NCBI RefSeq assembly: GCF_048270265.1
Contig: NZ_JBLWTD010000006.1
Coordinates: forward strand, 80,380 to 144,379
DNA from: Maricaulis sp048270265
Lineage (GTDB): Bacteria > Pseudomonadota > Alphaproteobacteria > Caulobacterales > Maricaulaceae
Length of the DNA stretch: 64,000 nucleotides
Reading direction: 5' to 3'
Each line of letters opens with the position of its first letter. Within the stretch, counting starts at the first letter, position 1. Made by a program: the position numbers and the translations under genes. Shown in pieces: positions 1 through 8,637 of this stretch. The notes beneath the pieces were generated by a model. That model had not been told where the DNA came from. It did not search any database and worked only from the letters and a program-made list of their open reading frames with translations.

Positions 1-517
1 TGGCGAACAGCTTCGCCTTGTCCGCGGCGCGGTGTATCGGCAGAGAGGTCGTCTGGACGCGCGGCTGCAGGCCGCCGCAGACAATGTCGTCCCAATGCAG
101 GGCAAACAGCTCCTCGATCTCCCGGCGCAGTCGCAGATAGCTTGATTTCAGGGTTTCGGTATCCGGGTCGAGTTCGACTTCGCGCTGCACCAGGATCGGC
201 CCCGTATCCATGCCGGCATCAATGAGATGCAGCGTGACGCCCTTGGGCGTGTAGTCGACCCAGGACCAGAAATTGGGGTCGGCACCGCGATTGAAGGGCA
301 GGAGGGAGATGTGGAGATTCACAATCCGGCCTGCGCACATTTCCAGTGCCGGGGACGCGATGAGACGCCGATAGCCGTAACTGATGATCCAGTCCGGGCG
401 CAGGGCTTCAAATTCGGCTTCGCTCACCAGATCCGAACGCACGGTGACGCGATCGCCTCGCGCCTCGATCGGAGCGATCAGTGCGTCAGGATAGGGGGAG
501 AGAATCAGGACGTGCAT
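1..517 (-). CDS. Formyltransferase-family protein, sugar-modifying (C-terminal part outside window)
   Basis: The frame opens with ATG at 517 and runs off the left edge, giving about 172 residues without a stop. The start reads MHVLILSPYPD. A formyl-transferase motif NLHISLLPFNRGADPNFW follows near residues 67-84, then a GVTLHLID..DTGPIL stretch, as in the Formyl_trans_N fold that transfers a formyl group from N10-formyl-tetrahydrofolate. The Asn, the His of NLH and the Asp of DTGPIL fit the family's catalytic pattern. The gene starts 50 bp after pseG on the same strand, so it probably formylates an amino group of a UDP-linked or nonulosonic sugar used on flagellin. The short N-terminus argues against methionyl-tRNA formyltransferase. 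The exact substrate is inference. Confidence 0.75.
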   Translation of the reverse strand, partial: MHVLILSPYPDALIAPIEARGDRVTVRSDLVSEAEFEALRPDWIISYGYRRLIASPALEMCAGRIVNLHISLLPFNRGADPNFWSWVDYTPKGVTLHLIDAGMDTGPILVQREVELDPDTETLKSSYLRLRREIEELFALHWDDIVCGGLQPRVQTTSLPIHRAADKAKLFA

Positions 518-567
518 CGGGCCGACTCTGCTGGGCGGAGCTTAAGCAAGTCTTGTCAGTCGCGCAT

Positions 568-1611
568 TCACGGGCGCCGGGCGATCAGGTCCAGCAAGGC
601 CGTCGTGATGCGCTTGGCGCCCTGGCCGTCGCACAATCCGGCAGCCTTGCCCGACAGGTCCGCCAATTGCCGGGCCGAAACGCTGCGGAGCAGGGAGGGC
701 AGTAGCGCCGTCACAGCTTCGGGCGATTCGATGGTCAGGGCTGCGCCTGCCCTTGCCATGGCCCGTGCCGCGGGCCGCTGGTTTTCGGCCAGCACAATGA
801 CGATGCTCGGCACGCCGAGGACGCAGCGTTCAAGGGCGCTGCCACCACCGGCACCAATCGCCAGGTCGGCGGCCATGACGCGCTCCGCCATGCGGTCGAC
901 ATCGACAAGAATATTGAGGTTGGGGTCACCTTCGGCTGCTTGTTGCAAGCCGGGCAGGCTCGGCGCGCGTGGGCCGAGAATGACGTCGATGGTGACGGCT
1001 GGCAGGCAGGCGCGCACCAGAGCGACGATTTGCGCACTGATCCCGCCGACATCGGTCAGTCCCATCGACACGAGCACGCGTGACAATTCGCCATCGTCGC
1101 CGCGCCGGGCGAGCGAAGCTGCCCGCAAGCGGGCGAAGTCGGGCCGCAGCGGTGTCATGTCGGGGCCGAGCAGCAGGGTGGTGCCGGGCGGTACCCGCGC
1201 GGCATAATCGGAGGGCAGGAGGTCAAACCCCTGGTCGACCAACAGATCGCAATCATGGAGCCGTTCCGGAAGGTCCTCCAGCACCGCGATTACGGGCGCG
1301 ATCCGGCGCATGCGGCTCTCGTCGGCGCGGGTTGATGAGTAGAGGTCAACGACAATCGCGTCGGCTTGGCCGTTCCATGCTTCGGGAAGGTCGAAATCAG
1401 CGGCGGACCGCGCGGTCATCACCGGGTGGCCGGAACGGGACAGGGCGGGAACCAGTTCGGCACTGCCCGGTGCGCAGGCAAAGGCAATGTTGGCTCCGCG
1501 GGCCTTGAGCGAGGCGGCCAGTGACAGGCAGCGCATGATATGCCCGCCGCCCAGCTCGGGGCGGGCATCGGCCCGGAACAGCACGTGGCAGGAACCAGCC
1601 GCGTCCGGCAT
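568..1611 (-). CDS. pseG: UDP-2,4-diacetamido-2,4,6-trideoxy-beta-L-altropyranose hydrolase (PseG-like)
   Basis: PseG removes UDP from the altropyranose intermediate in CMP-pseudaminic acid synthesis, the sugar placed on flagellin. The protein has 347 residues, a normal length. It begins MPDAAGSCHVLFRADARP and carries the N-terminal GGGHIMRCLSLA loop (catalytic-base His) of this GT-B-like hydrolase. A C-terminal nucleotide-binding stretch GAGGGSALERCVLGVPSI follows near residues 255-272. The ATG at 1611 overlaps the TGA of pseB (ATGA), which fixes the start and shows translational coupling. A longer open frame continues upstream to 2313 but only as an out-of-frame shadow of pseB. Confidence 0.85.
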   Translation of the reverse strand: MPDAAGSCHVLFRADARPELGGGHIMRCLSLAASLKARGANIAFACAPGSAELVPALSRSGHPVMTARSAADFDLPEAWNGQADAIVVDLYSSTRADESRMRRIAPVIAVLEDLPERLHDCDLLVDQGFDLLPSDYAARVPPGTTLLLGPDMTPLRPDFARLRAASLARRGDDGELSRVLVSMGLTDVGGISAQIVALVRACLPAVTIDVILGPRAPSLPGLQQAAEGDPNLNILVDVDRMAERVMAADLAIGAGGGSALERCVLGVPSIVIVLAENQRPAARAMARAGAALTIESPEAVTALLPSLLRSVSARQLADLSGKAAGLCDGQGAKRITTALLDLIARRP

Positions 1612-2684
1612 CAGGCGGCGTTCGCTTCGCCTATCAGTTCGCGCAGCGACGGGCCGTCGAGTTGTTCGGCATTGTTGTCGGAGGAGTAGGACCAGCCATC
1701 GGGAACGCGGCGCGCGCCCTTGCTGACATAACGCGCCATCAGTTCGCCGGCATAGGCCGGCAGGATGGCGTAGCGGTCTTCCAGCTCGATGGTCGAGCGG
1801 GAATCGTCGGACGGCACCATGATCTCGTGCAGCTTCTCGCCGGGCCGGATGCCGATCACCTTGTGTGGCAGGCCGGGTGCGATGGTATGGGCGAGGTCGA
1901 CCATGCTCATCGACGGGATTTTCGGCACGAAGACTTCGCCGCCCCGCGCCATGGCCAGGGTGGACAGCACGAAATTCACGCCCTGTTCGATGGTAATCCA
2001 GAAGCGCGTCATGCGCGGGTCGGTGATGGGGAGATGGTCGGTGCCGTCTTCCATCAGCTTGCGGAAGAAGGGAATGACCGAGCCGCGTGACCCGACCACA
2101 TTGCCATAGCGCACGACCGAGAAGATCGGCCCGTCGGCGCCGCCCATATGCTGGCCGGCGGTGAAGATCTTGTCCGCTGCCAGTTTCGAGGCGCCATAGA
2201 GATTGATCGGGTTGGCAGCCTTGTCGGTGGACAGGGCGCAGACATGTTTGACGCCACACTTGATCGTGGCCCGCACGACGTTCTCGGCACCCATCACATT
2301 GGTCTTGATGCACTCGAACGGATTGTATTCGGCAATCGGCACATGCTTCAGCGCCGCCGCATGGATGACGATGTCGACGCCGCGCATGGCCTGTTCCAGG
2401 CGCGATTCATCGCGCACATCGCCAATGAAATAGCGCAGGAAGGAATATTGCTGCGGCGAGAATTCCTGAGCCATTTCGTACTGCTTCAGCTCGTCACGCG
2501 AGAAGATGATCAGTTTCTTCGGCTTGTATTCGCGGCAGATCGTCTCGACGAAGCGCTTGCCGAAGGAGCCGGTGCCGCCCGTGATGAGGACCGACTTCCC
2601 GTTGAGGTCGATGCGCGGTTCGCGGAAGGTACGGCTCATCACCATTTGCTCGAGAGCATCATCTTCGGTCGGGGTCTTGGCCAT
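1611..2684 (-). CDS. pseB: UDP-N-acetylglucosamine 4,6-dehydratase (inverting), PseB/FlmA
   Basis: This enzyme performs the first step of pseudaminic acid synthesis, 4,6-dehydration with C5 epimerisation of UDP-GlcNAc. The 357-residue protein has the extended-SDR Rossmann motif TGGTGSFG near residues 35-42, a KHV(P/C) region and a YGASKLAADK stretch. The catalytic Tyr-Lys motif is shifted, as is typical of the PseB/FlaA1/FlmA group. An N-terminal extension of about 25 residues precedes the Rossmann fold. It heads the operon pseB-pseG-formyltransferase. The Caulobacter orthologue, FlmA, is required for flagellin modification and flagellum assembly. A CtrA-type box lies 52 bp upstream. Confidence 0.92.
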   Translation of the reverse strand: MAKTPTEDDALEQMVMSRTFREPRIDLNGKSVLITGGTGSFGKRFVETICREYKPKKLIIFSRDELKQYEMAQEFSPQQYSFLRYFIGDVRDESRLEQAMRGVDIVIHAAALKHVPIAEYNPFECIKTNVMGAENVVRATIKCGVKHVCALSTDKAANPINLYGASKLAADKIFTAGQHMGGADGPIFSVVRYGNVVGSRGSVIPFFRKLMEDGTDHLPITDPRMTRFWITIEQGVNFVLSTLAMARGGEVFVPKIPSMSMVDLAHTIAPGLPHKVIGIRPGEKLHEIMVPSDDSRSTIELEDRYAILPAYAGELMARYVSKGARRVPDGWSYSSDNNAEQLDGPSLRELIGEANAA

Positions 2685-2735
2685 GTTATCGGGTCTCGCG
2701 ATTCGCCTATTGCATACGACGCTGGAGTGGTGCGG

Positions 2736-2750
2736 TTAACGAGCCGTTAG
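2736..2750. promoter_or_regulatory. CtrA-type box (TTAA-N7-TTAG), divergent pseB / SpsF-like genes
   Basis: TTAA at 2736-2739 and TTAG at 2747-2750 are separated by seven bases, a 7-of-8 match to the Caulobacter CtrA box TTAA-N7-TTAA. It sits midway between divergent starts, 52 bp from pseB and 60 bp from the SpsF-like gene, the usual place for a CtrA-activated promoter. The assignment rests on the sequence match and the surrounding flagellar context only. Confidence 0.55.
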
Positions 2751-2809
2751 GAGGGCGGCGCTGACACTGAATCAACCCTGTTTCATCGCGCGACTTACCG
2801 AGGCCGCTC

Positions 2810-3595
2810 ATGACCCTCGCCATCATCATTCAGGCCCGTTTCGGCTCGACCCGCCTGCCGGGCAAAATCCTCAATCCGCTTGGGGAGAAAACGGCGCTGG
2901 CCCGGGTCCTCGATCGCTGCGCCCGCATAGGCGGGGCTGACCATGTCATCGCAGCTATCCCGGAAACCGACGCTGACGACGCCGTCGCCGAGGCGGCCCG
3001 CGAGTCAGGCTATGCGGTCAGCCGCGGCTCTGAAGATGACGTGCTGTCGCGTTATGCGAAGGCGGCGCGTGATTGCGGCGCCGAATATGTTATGCGCGTC
3101 ACCAGCGATTGCCCGTTCATCGACCCGCAGATTTGCGAGCGCGTGATTGCCCTCTTGCAGGATACGCATGCCGACTATGCGTCCAACTCGATGCCGCCGC
3201 TCTTCCCGCATGGCCTGGACTGCGAGGTTTTTCCCGCCGTCCTGCTCTATCGCGCAGACCGCCTGGCACGCGAGCCGGGAGACCGGGAGCACGTCACGCC
3301 CTGGCTGCGGCAGCATCCGCACCTGAGCCATGCCAGTCTCACCGGACCCGGGCAGGGCCTGGAGCGATTGCGCTGGACGCTGGATTACGCCGAAGACCTC
3401 GAGTTTTTCCAGGCGGTTTATGCCGAGCTTGGCGAAGCGGCGGCGACGGCTTCGACGGCCGAGCTGGCTGCATTGTGCCTGCGCCGCCCGGACCTGGTGG
3501 CGATCAATGCCGGCCGGCTCGATCAGCGCCGTCTGGATGGTTGCGAACAGGCCGAGATCGTCAGCGCGCCCTACCGTTTTCGCGCCGCCGCCTGA
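2810..3595 (+). CDS. SpsF-like cytidylyltransferase-domain protein of nonulosonic/polysaccharide synthesis
   Basis: The 261-residue protein starts MTLAIIIQARFGSTRLPGK, the signature of the SpsF/CMP-sugar nucleotidyltransferase fold (QAR.GSTRLPGK is the CTP-binding P-loop-like segment). DDVLSRY and RVTSDCPFIDP follow, the second being the metal-binding Asp region. SpsF-type proteins activate or polymerise acidic sugars. Here it is divergent from pseB and likely works in the same flagellin glycosylation pathway. It is not a typical PseF, whose N-terminus usually reads IPARGGSKR. It is followed by flaEY-like 84 bp later on the same strand. Confidence 0.75.
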   Translation: MTLAIIIQARFGSTRLPGKILNPLGEKTALARVLDRCARIGGADHVIAAIPETDADDAVAEAARESGYAVSRGSEDDVLSRYAKAARDCGAEYVMRVTSDCPFIDPQICERVIALLQDTHADYASNSMPPLFPHGLDCEVFPAVLLYRADRLAREPGDREHVTPWLRQHPHLSHASLTGPGQGLERLRWTLDYAEDLEFFQAVYAELGEAAATASTAELAALCLRRPDLVAINAGRLDQRRLDGCEQAEIVSAPYRFRAAA

Positions 3596-3679
3596 CCGGA
3601 CGCCTTTGTCCCTTTCTGGCAAGACTTTCTTCGCACTCTGGGACTAGTTTGACGCTTTGGACCAAAGGGAATTCGCGTC

Positions 3680-6418
3680 GTGGCCGTTTACGGGTTGGAT
3701 TCATCGGTATTGAGTAGCTGGTACCAGTCCAAGCTATACTCATCACAAGCCTCCAGTGCTGTGCCGCAGACCCGTTCCGCTGCCGAGACGGCGGCCGCGA
3801 ATATCACCCCGCCCTGGGATGTCTCCAGCACGACCGGATCGATCGAAGAATTGCGGCGGGGCGTCCTGGCCAACGGCGCGTTTTTCAATCTCGAGGGCAG
3901 CGGGTTTTCCGATCTCGACGCGCCGGATGACTACAAGGCACTGTTCGATCTCTATGTCGGGCTCAAAACCTTGTCGGCGGTGGCCGAGAAGGCCATGGAC
4001 AAGACCATTTCCGCGACTGACCGCAGCTTTCTCGACCGGCGTTTCGGCGAGGGCCTCTCGCAGCTGGATTCATTTTATGACTCGATGGATCTCGACGGGC
4101 TCACCCTGCTCAAGGGCGAGCAGGTGTCGAGTGCCGAGAGCGCGGTAGCGATCAGCCGTGGCGAGTCTGTCTATGTAACCGGCACCGTACACACCGGCGA
4201 TTATGATGCCGAAGTGGCAAGCCTGACCGGGGACGTGCAGTTTACCGTCTCGGTGAAGAAAAACGGCATTACCCAGGATATCGCGATCAATCTGGCCGAC
4301 ATGGGCGCGACGACCCGCTCGCTCGACAATGTCGCCGACCACATCAATACCGCCCTCGATGCCGTCGGTGTGCTGACCCGCTTCTCCCGCGTCAAGATCG
4401 GCACGGCCGATGAGGACGGGGTGATTGCCGGCAGCGATTTCGGTTTCAAGATTGCCGGAATCTCGACCGAGGTTGTCAGCTTCAGTGCGGCCTCGGCCAG
4501 CCCTGCGATCTATCTGGCTGGGACGTCCGGCCTTAACGACAGCGCGGCCGGTCAGGTCGTGAAGCTGACCGATCTCGGCGCGGCGACGCCGACAACGGCC
4601 TTCTCGACGCGGCTCGAAGCCAATCCGGACACGAGCGAAGTCGCGATCGTCGGTGGTGAGGATGGCGAGACCCGCACCAAGGAAGAAACCAATCCGCTGG
4701 AGATCAAGGCCAGCGCCACCGCGATCGATGGCAGTGTTTTTGTCGTCGGCACCACGTCGGCCGCGCTGGGAGGCGCCGAGATCAAGGGCGAGCAGGACAT
4801 GGTCCTCGCCAAGTACGACTCCACCGGCAAGATGGTGTGGAGCCGTGTGCTTGGTGCTGCCGCCGATGCCGAAGCGACCAGTGTCGCCGTTGATGACAGC
4901 GGCAATGTCGTCGTCGCCGGTGTCGTCGAAGGTGGGCTGGGCACGACCACGGATGTGGGCGGTACGGACAGTTTTGTCGCCAAGTACAATGCCAATGGTG
5001 TCGAGCAGTGGCTGTCGCGTTTCGGCGGCACCGGAAATGATCAGCCCAATGCCGTCGCCATCGCCAGCGATGGCACGATCTATGTTGCCGGCAAGGCCGC
5101 CTCGGCCTTCGGGGGTGCCAGCCATCTCGGCGGAGCCACGGACGGCTATTTGCGCGCAATCGATTCCAGCGGCACGACCCTGTCGACCACGCGTCTCGGC
5201 GATGTCGGCGAGGAAGCGGTGTCGGCGATTACCATGGCCTCGGACGGCAATCTGATCGTTGCCAGCCAGGAAGACGGCGTCGGCGTGATCCGCAAGTTCG
5301 ACACGAGCGACCTGGCGGCCGGACCGCTCTGGACGCAGTCGCTTGGCGATCTTGGTGCCGGGCGTATCGGCGATATCGCCGTGGACGGCAGCAATATCTA
5401 TATCGCCGGTTCGGCCAGCGCAGCCTTCGCGCCGAGCGCGCCGCTCAATGCCTATTCCGGCGGTGAGCGCGATGCCTTCCTGGTCAAGCTGACTGACGGC
5501 GCTGCGGCGACGGTCGATTACACGACCTTCCTCGGCTCCGACAAGGACGAGACCGCCAATGCCATCACGCTTGATGGCGACAAGGTCTATCTCGCCGGCA
5601 AGACGACCGGTTCCCTGCCGGGCCAGAGCCTGATCGGTGAGCGCGATGCCTTTGCCGCCAGTTTCAATGCCGCCGACGGCGCGTTGGACTGGGCTGTGCA
5701 GCTGAGCGGGCGCAACGGTGTCAGTGAGGCCACCGGCGTCTCTGTCGTTGCAGGCGGTGATTCCGTGCTGGACGCCCTCGGCCTGCCCGCCGGGGCGCTG
5801 ACCTATTCGGACAGCCGCGTTATCACCGACCGGACCGCTGCTCGCGATGGCGACTTCTTCTATATTTCGGTCAATGGCGGGCGCCGCGAGAAGATCTCGG
5901 TCGATAGCGATGACACGATGCGTTCGCTGACCTTCAAGATCAATGCAGCCCTGGTCCTCGACGGCACCGCCGATGTCCGCCGGGTCAGCAATGGCGATGC
6001 CCTGCGTATCGCGCCGAAGGAAGGCTCGACGATCGAACTCTTCGCCGGCTCGGAGGGCCGCGACCTGCTCAAGGCCTTGGGGATGGAACCCGGTGCGATC
6101 GTGAAGAAGGCTTCGGTCCTCGATACCGACGGTTCGGCCGATGCGCCGCCCCTGTTCGCGATGGATCTGCCTTCATTGCTGAACCTGACCGACAAGGACA
6201 CGGCCAAGACCGCCTTCGATGCGATCAGCCATGCCATGACGATCGTGCAGCGCGCCTATCGCGAGCTGACGACGCCCGCGGCGTTGAAGAATTTGCTCAA
6301 GGATGGCCCCGGCAAGACCGGTGGCACGGTTCCGGCCTATCTGACCAAGCAATTGGCGAACTACACGGCCGGACTCGAGCGGCTGGGCAGTGCGACGACC
6401 AGTAGCGGATATTTCTAG
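3680..6418 (+). CDS. flaEY: Large SBBP beta-propeller protein, FlaEY-like flagellar protein
   Basis: The 912-residue protein has no signal peptide. It starts at GTG 3680 with AAAGGGA nine bases upstream. Residues about 330-690 form SBBP-type beta-propeller repeats: recurring units resembling D..G..VW....G....A..VAVD..GN..V.G, such as the one near 385-415, repeat every 45-60 residues. Before and after this, near residues 165-270 and 725-790, are segments with the pattern FYISVNGG..EKISVD..DTM..L...IN, like the variable-domain motif of flagellins and hook-associated proteins. Caulobacter FlaEY, a flagellin-region modulator, combines similar features. The gene lies between glycosylation genes and flgI-cheL-flbY, which supports a filament role. 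The symbol is assigned from memory of the architecture, not by alignment. Confidence 0.6.
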   Translation: MAVYGLDSSVLSSWYQSKLYSSQASSAVPQTRSAAETAAANITPPWDVSSTTGSIEELRRGVLANGAFFNLEGSGFSDLDAPDDYKALFDLYVGLKTLSAVAEKAMDKTISATDRSFLDRRFGEGLSQLDSFYDSMDLDGLTLLKGEQVSSAESAVAISRGESVYVTGTVHTGDYDAEVASLTGDVQFTVSVKKNGITQDIAINLADMGATTRSLDNVADHINTALDAVGVLTRFSRVKIGTADEDGVIAGSDFGFKIAGISTEVVSFSAASASPAIYLAGTSGLNDSAAGQVVKLTDLGAATPTTAFSTRLEANPDTSEVAIVGGEDGETRTKEETNPLEIKASATAIDGSVFVVGTTSAALGGAEIKGEQDMVLAKYDSTGKMVWSRVLGAAADAEATSVAVDDSGNVVVAGVVEGGLGTTTDVGGTDSFVAKYNANGVEQWLSRFGGTGNDQPNAVAIASDGTIYVAGKAASAFGGASHLGGATDGYLRAIDSSGTTLSTTRLGDVGEEAVSAITMASDGNLIVASQEDGVGVIRKFDTSDLAAGPLWTQSLGDLGAGRIGDIAVDGSNIYIAGSASAAFAPSAPLNAYSGGERDAFLVKLTDGAAATVDYTTFLGSDKDETANAITLDGDKVYLAGKTTGSLPGQSLIGERDAFAASFNAADGALDWAVQLSGRNGVSEATGVSVVAGGDSVLDALGLPAGALTYSDSRVITDRTAARDGDFFYISVNGGRREKISVDSDDTMRSLTFKINAALVLDGTADVRRVSNGDALRIAPKEGSTIELFAGSEGRDLLKALGMEPGAIVKKASVLDTDGSADAPPLFAMDLPSLLNLTDKDTAKTAFDAISHAMTIVQRAYRELTTPAALKNLLKDGPGKTGGTVPAYLTKQLANYTAGLERLGSATTSSGYF

Positions 6419-6472
6419 GACGGGCAGGCCACCGGCGTGACCGCCGCAGCCGCGGGCCGGGCCTGAACGGCG

Positions 6473-6922
6473 TTAGGCCGTCTGGTTCAGGGCGATGGAG
6501 ACATGGCCTGTGCGCTGGGGGCGTTGTGCCGCTCCGGGCCCATAGCCATTGCCCGTATTGCGTTGGCGGGCTGCCTCGTCGGCAATCGCGCGCACCACAC
6601 CCTCAGTAATGATCTTCATCGCGGTGACCGCGCGTGAATTCTCGGCCAGCGCGGCGTGGAAACTTTCGGTGACCTGGCGCAGCGCCTGCTTTGCGGCCGG
6701 CGAGGCGCCGGCAAAGCGCGAGGGTTCGGCGCGGGCGCGGGCGACTTCGGCGCGATAGATGTTGGCCAGCTTGGACTTTTCATCCTGCAGCGCGACCGCG
6801 TCCTGGGGGCGCCGGCGCTGGAACATGCGGGTTTCGCTCTGGATGAGTTCGGTCAGGCGGGCCGTCAGCCGCAGCAGGGCCTCGGCGCGCTCATTCCCGT
6901 TTCTGGCTGCAAGTTCGGTCAT
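6473..6922 (-). CDS. flbY: FlbY-like flagellar chaperone (FlgN-type helical protein)
   Basis: This 149-residue, mostly helical protein has an N-terminal coiled-coil-like stretch (residues 10-75, rich in Leu, Glu, Arg and Gln) and a low-complexity Gly/Pro/Gln tail. The start overlaps the stop of the cheL-like gene by four bases (ATGA), so the two are coupled. In Caulobacter the flgI operon continues with cheL and flbY, and this gene holds the flbY position. FlbY is thought to act like FlgN, the export chaperone for hook-junction proteins. The assignment relies on position and helical character. Sequence identity was not measured. Confidence 0.65.
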   Translation of the reverse strand: MTELAARNGNERAEALLRLTARLTELIQSETRMFQRRRPQDAVALQDEKSKLANIYRAEVARARAEPSRFAGASPAAKQALRQVTESFHAALAENSRAVTAMKIITEGVVRAIADEAARQRNTGNGYGPGAAQRPQRTGHVSIALNQTA

Positions 6923-7275
6923 TCGCTGTCTCCACCCTCTGCGCCGCCCTGGCCGTCGGCCGCTTCCTGGTAGCGCAGGATTTCCGAGGTCAGGCGATCC
7001 GACAAGCCAAGCCCGCCCGACTGCGCCATCACCTTGGCATATTCCTCGTTGAGCATGCCGCGAAAGGCATTGGCGCCTGGGCCGCCACCGAAAGGATCGT
7101 TCTCGCCGACCTGGGCGAACATCGCTTCCATCATTTGCGCCAGGAAGACCGATTCAAAGTCCTCGGCAGCCGCGCGGGCGGCCTCCGGCGTGGTGCCCGC
7201 TGTCTGGGCCGTGACGCCACTCGAGCGCGATGCGCTGAGCGCCTGGTTGAGTTGAAGGTCGAGCAAGCCTTCCAT
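6919..7275 (-). CDS. cheL: Rod-binding protein (FlgJ N-terminal domain only; CheL)
   Basis: This 118-residue protein matches the rod-binding domain, with A.DFESVFLAQMMEAMF near residues 38-53 and GGG..ANAFRGMLNEEYAK near 63-82. It lacks the muramidase domain that enterobacterial FlgJ carries, as is usual in alphaproteobacteria, where another enzyme must open the wall. The ATG at 7275 shares one base with the flgI stop (TAATG). It sits between flgI and flbY, as Caulobacter cheL does. It likely scaffolds rod assembly in the periplasm. Confidence 0.85.
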   Translation of the reverse strand: MEGLLDLQLNQALSASRSSGVTAQTAGTTPEAARAAAEDFESVFLAQMMEAMFAQVGENDPFGGGPGANAFRGMLNEEYAKVMAQSGGLGLSDRLTSEILRYQEAADGQGGAEGGDSE

Positions 7276-8390
7276 TACAGCACCTCGATTTCTGCCTGCA
7301 GCGCACCGGCTGCCTTGATGGATTGCAGGATGGTGATCATGTCGCGCGGCGTGACGCCGAGAGCGTTGAGCCCGTCGACCAGCTCGCTGAGCGAGACGCC
7401 GCCATCAAGGACGCCCAGCTGGGTATTGTCCTCGGCGACCGAGACGTCGGTGCGCGGCAGGACCACGGTCTCGCCGTCGGAGAAGGGGGCCGGCTGGCTC
7501 GCGATCGGGCTTTCGCGGACGGTAATCGTCAGATTGCCCTGGGCGATGGCCACGGTAGAGACGCGGACATTCTCGCCCATCACGATGGTGCCGGTATTCT
7601 CGTCGATGATGATGCGCGCCGGCTGGTCGGGCTGGACGCGCAATTGTTCGATCTCCGAAAGCAGGTCGATCATGTCGCCATTGTAGGAGGCCAGACGGGT
7701 CAGCTCGACGGTCGACGGGTTGGTCGCCCGTGCCGCCTCGGCACCCATGAAGGCATTGATGACATCGGCCATGCGGCGGGCGGTGGTGAAGTCGGGATTG
7801 CGCAGCGACAGCCGCAGCGAGGTGCGGTTGGCGATTTCCTGCCATGGATCCATGCCGGTGCCGTCGAACGGGTTTTCCACCAGCGCGCCATTGGCGATGC
7901 GGCCGCTGGTCGGAACGCCGCGGGTCACCGAGGCTGCGTCGCCGCCGGCAGAGAAGCCGCCAATGGTCAGTGTGCCCTGGCCGACGGCCCAGGCACGGCC
8001 ATGGCTGTCGAAAAGGGGCGTGCCGATGAGCGTGCCGCCCTGCAGGCTGCCTGCATCGCCGATCGCCGAGACGGTGACATCAATGCGCGAACCCTGGGAC
8101 GAAAAGGCCGGCAGGGTGGCGGTCACCATCACAGCGGCGATATTGCGGGTGTTGAGGCTGGCGTCGCGGGTGTTGACGTTGAAGTGTTCAAGCATCGCGT
8201 TGAGCGATTGATTGGTGAAGCTGGAATTGCGCAGCGAGTCGCCGGTGCCGTCGAGGCCGACCACAAGGCCGTAACCGACCAGGTGATTGTCGCGGACATC
8301 CTCCACATCAACCATGTCCTTGATTCGGGACGAGGCGAGGGCAGGCGCCGACATCAGGCAGGCGGTCAGCAGGGCGATGAACAGACGCAT
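7275..8390 (-). CDS. flgI: Flagellar P-ring protein FlgI
   Basis: FlgI forms the periplasmic P ring around the rod. The 371-residue protein has a Sec signal peptide (MRLFIALLTACLMSAPALAS). The conserved P-ring segments follow: RIKDMVDVEDVRDN at the mature N-terminus, LVGYGLVVGLDGTGDS, and a C-terminal GVTPRDMITILQSIKAAGAL. The length is typical. It is the first gene of flgI-cheL-flbY. A strong sigma-54 element ends 34 bp upstream, and the divergent fliX carries a CtrA box, which reproduces the Caulobacter fliX/flgI arrangement. Confidence 0.97.
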   Translation of the reverse strand: MRLFIALLTACLMSAPALASSRIKDMVDVEDVRDNHLVGYGLVVGLDGTGDSLRNSSFTNQSLNAMLEHFNVNTRDASLNTRNIAAVMVTATLPAFSSQGSRIDVTVSAIGDAGSLQGGTLIGTPLFDSHGRAWAVGQGTLTIGGFSAGGDAASVTRGVPTSGRIANGALVENPFDGTGMDPWQEIANRTSLRLSLRNPDFTTARRMADVINAFMGAEAARATNPSTVELTRLASYNGDMIDLLSEIEQLRVQPDQPARIIIDENTGTIVMGENVRVSTVAIAQGNLTITVRESPIASQPAPFSDGETVVLPRTDVSVAEDNTQLGVLDGGVSLSELVDGLNALGVTPRDMITILQSIKAAGALQAEIEVL

Positions 8391-8423
8391 TTTGCAGTCT
8401 CCGGAATGATACGCTCAGTGCAT

Positions 8424-8439
8424 TGCGAAGCCTGTGCCA
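8424..8439 (-). promoter_or_regulatory. Sigma-54 (-24/-12) promoter of flgI operon
   Basis: Read on the minus strand the bases are TGGCACAGGCTTCGCA. The invariant GG (8438-8437) and GC (8426-8425) have the required ten bases between them, and TGGCAC matches the -24 consensus exactly. The expected start of transcription near 8413 would leave a leader of about 23 bases before the flgI ATG at 8390. Late Caulobacter flagellar operons use sigma-54 with FlbD. Confidence 0.75.
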
Positions 8440-8573
8440 GTTGCCATTCGAGGGTATATAAAATTATGCGCGTAAAATCAGCATGTTGGCGGTCGGCAAT
8501 TCCCGAGGCGAGGCGGCAAATGTGACCGGTTGCGACAATCGCCGGGCAGGATTTGCCGGGCTGGGGTGGCGGG

Positions 8574-8588
8574 TTAAGCCTCTGTTAA
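8574..8588. promoter_or_regulatory. Perfect CtrA-type box (TTAA-N7-TTAA) upstream of fliX
   Basis: TTAA at 8574-8577 and TTAA at 8585-8588 are separated by exactly seven bases, a full match to the Caulobacter CtrA consensus. It lies 50 bp before the fliX start, where a box overlapping the -35 region would be. This fits fliX as an early (class II) CtrA-activated gene. Confidence 0.75.
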
Positions 8589-8637
8589 CGGCGGCGGCGC
8601 ATCCCTGATGGTAGTCCAACAGGAAGCGATTCTCGTC

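Noticed and set aside
1612..2313. Upstream extension of the pseG frame to 2313
   Set aside because: The added 234 residues are an out-of-frame reading of pseB. The ATGA overlap at 1611 and the start of family sequence fix the true start.
3611..3629. TGGCA...CGC sequence upstream of flaEY-like gene considered as a sigma-54 promoter
   Set aside because: The GG and GC dinucleotides are 14 rather than 10 bases apart, which sigma-54 does not tolerate.
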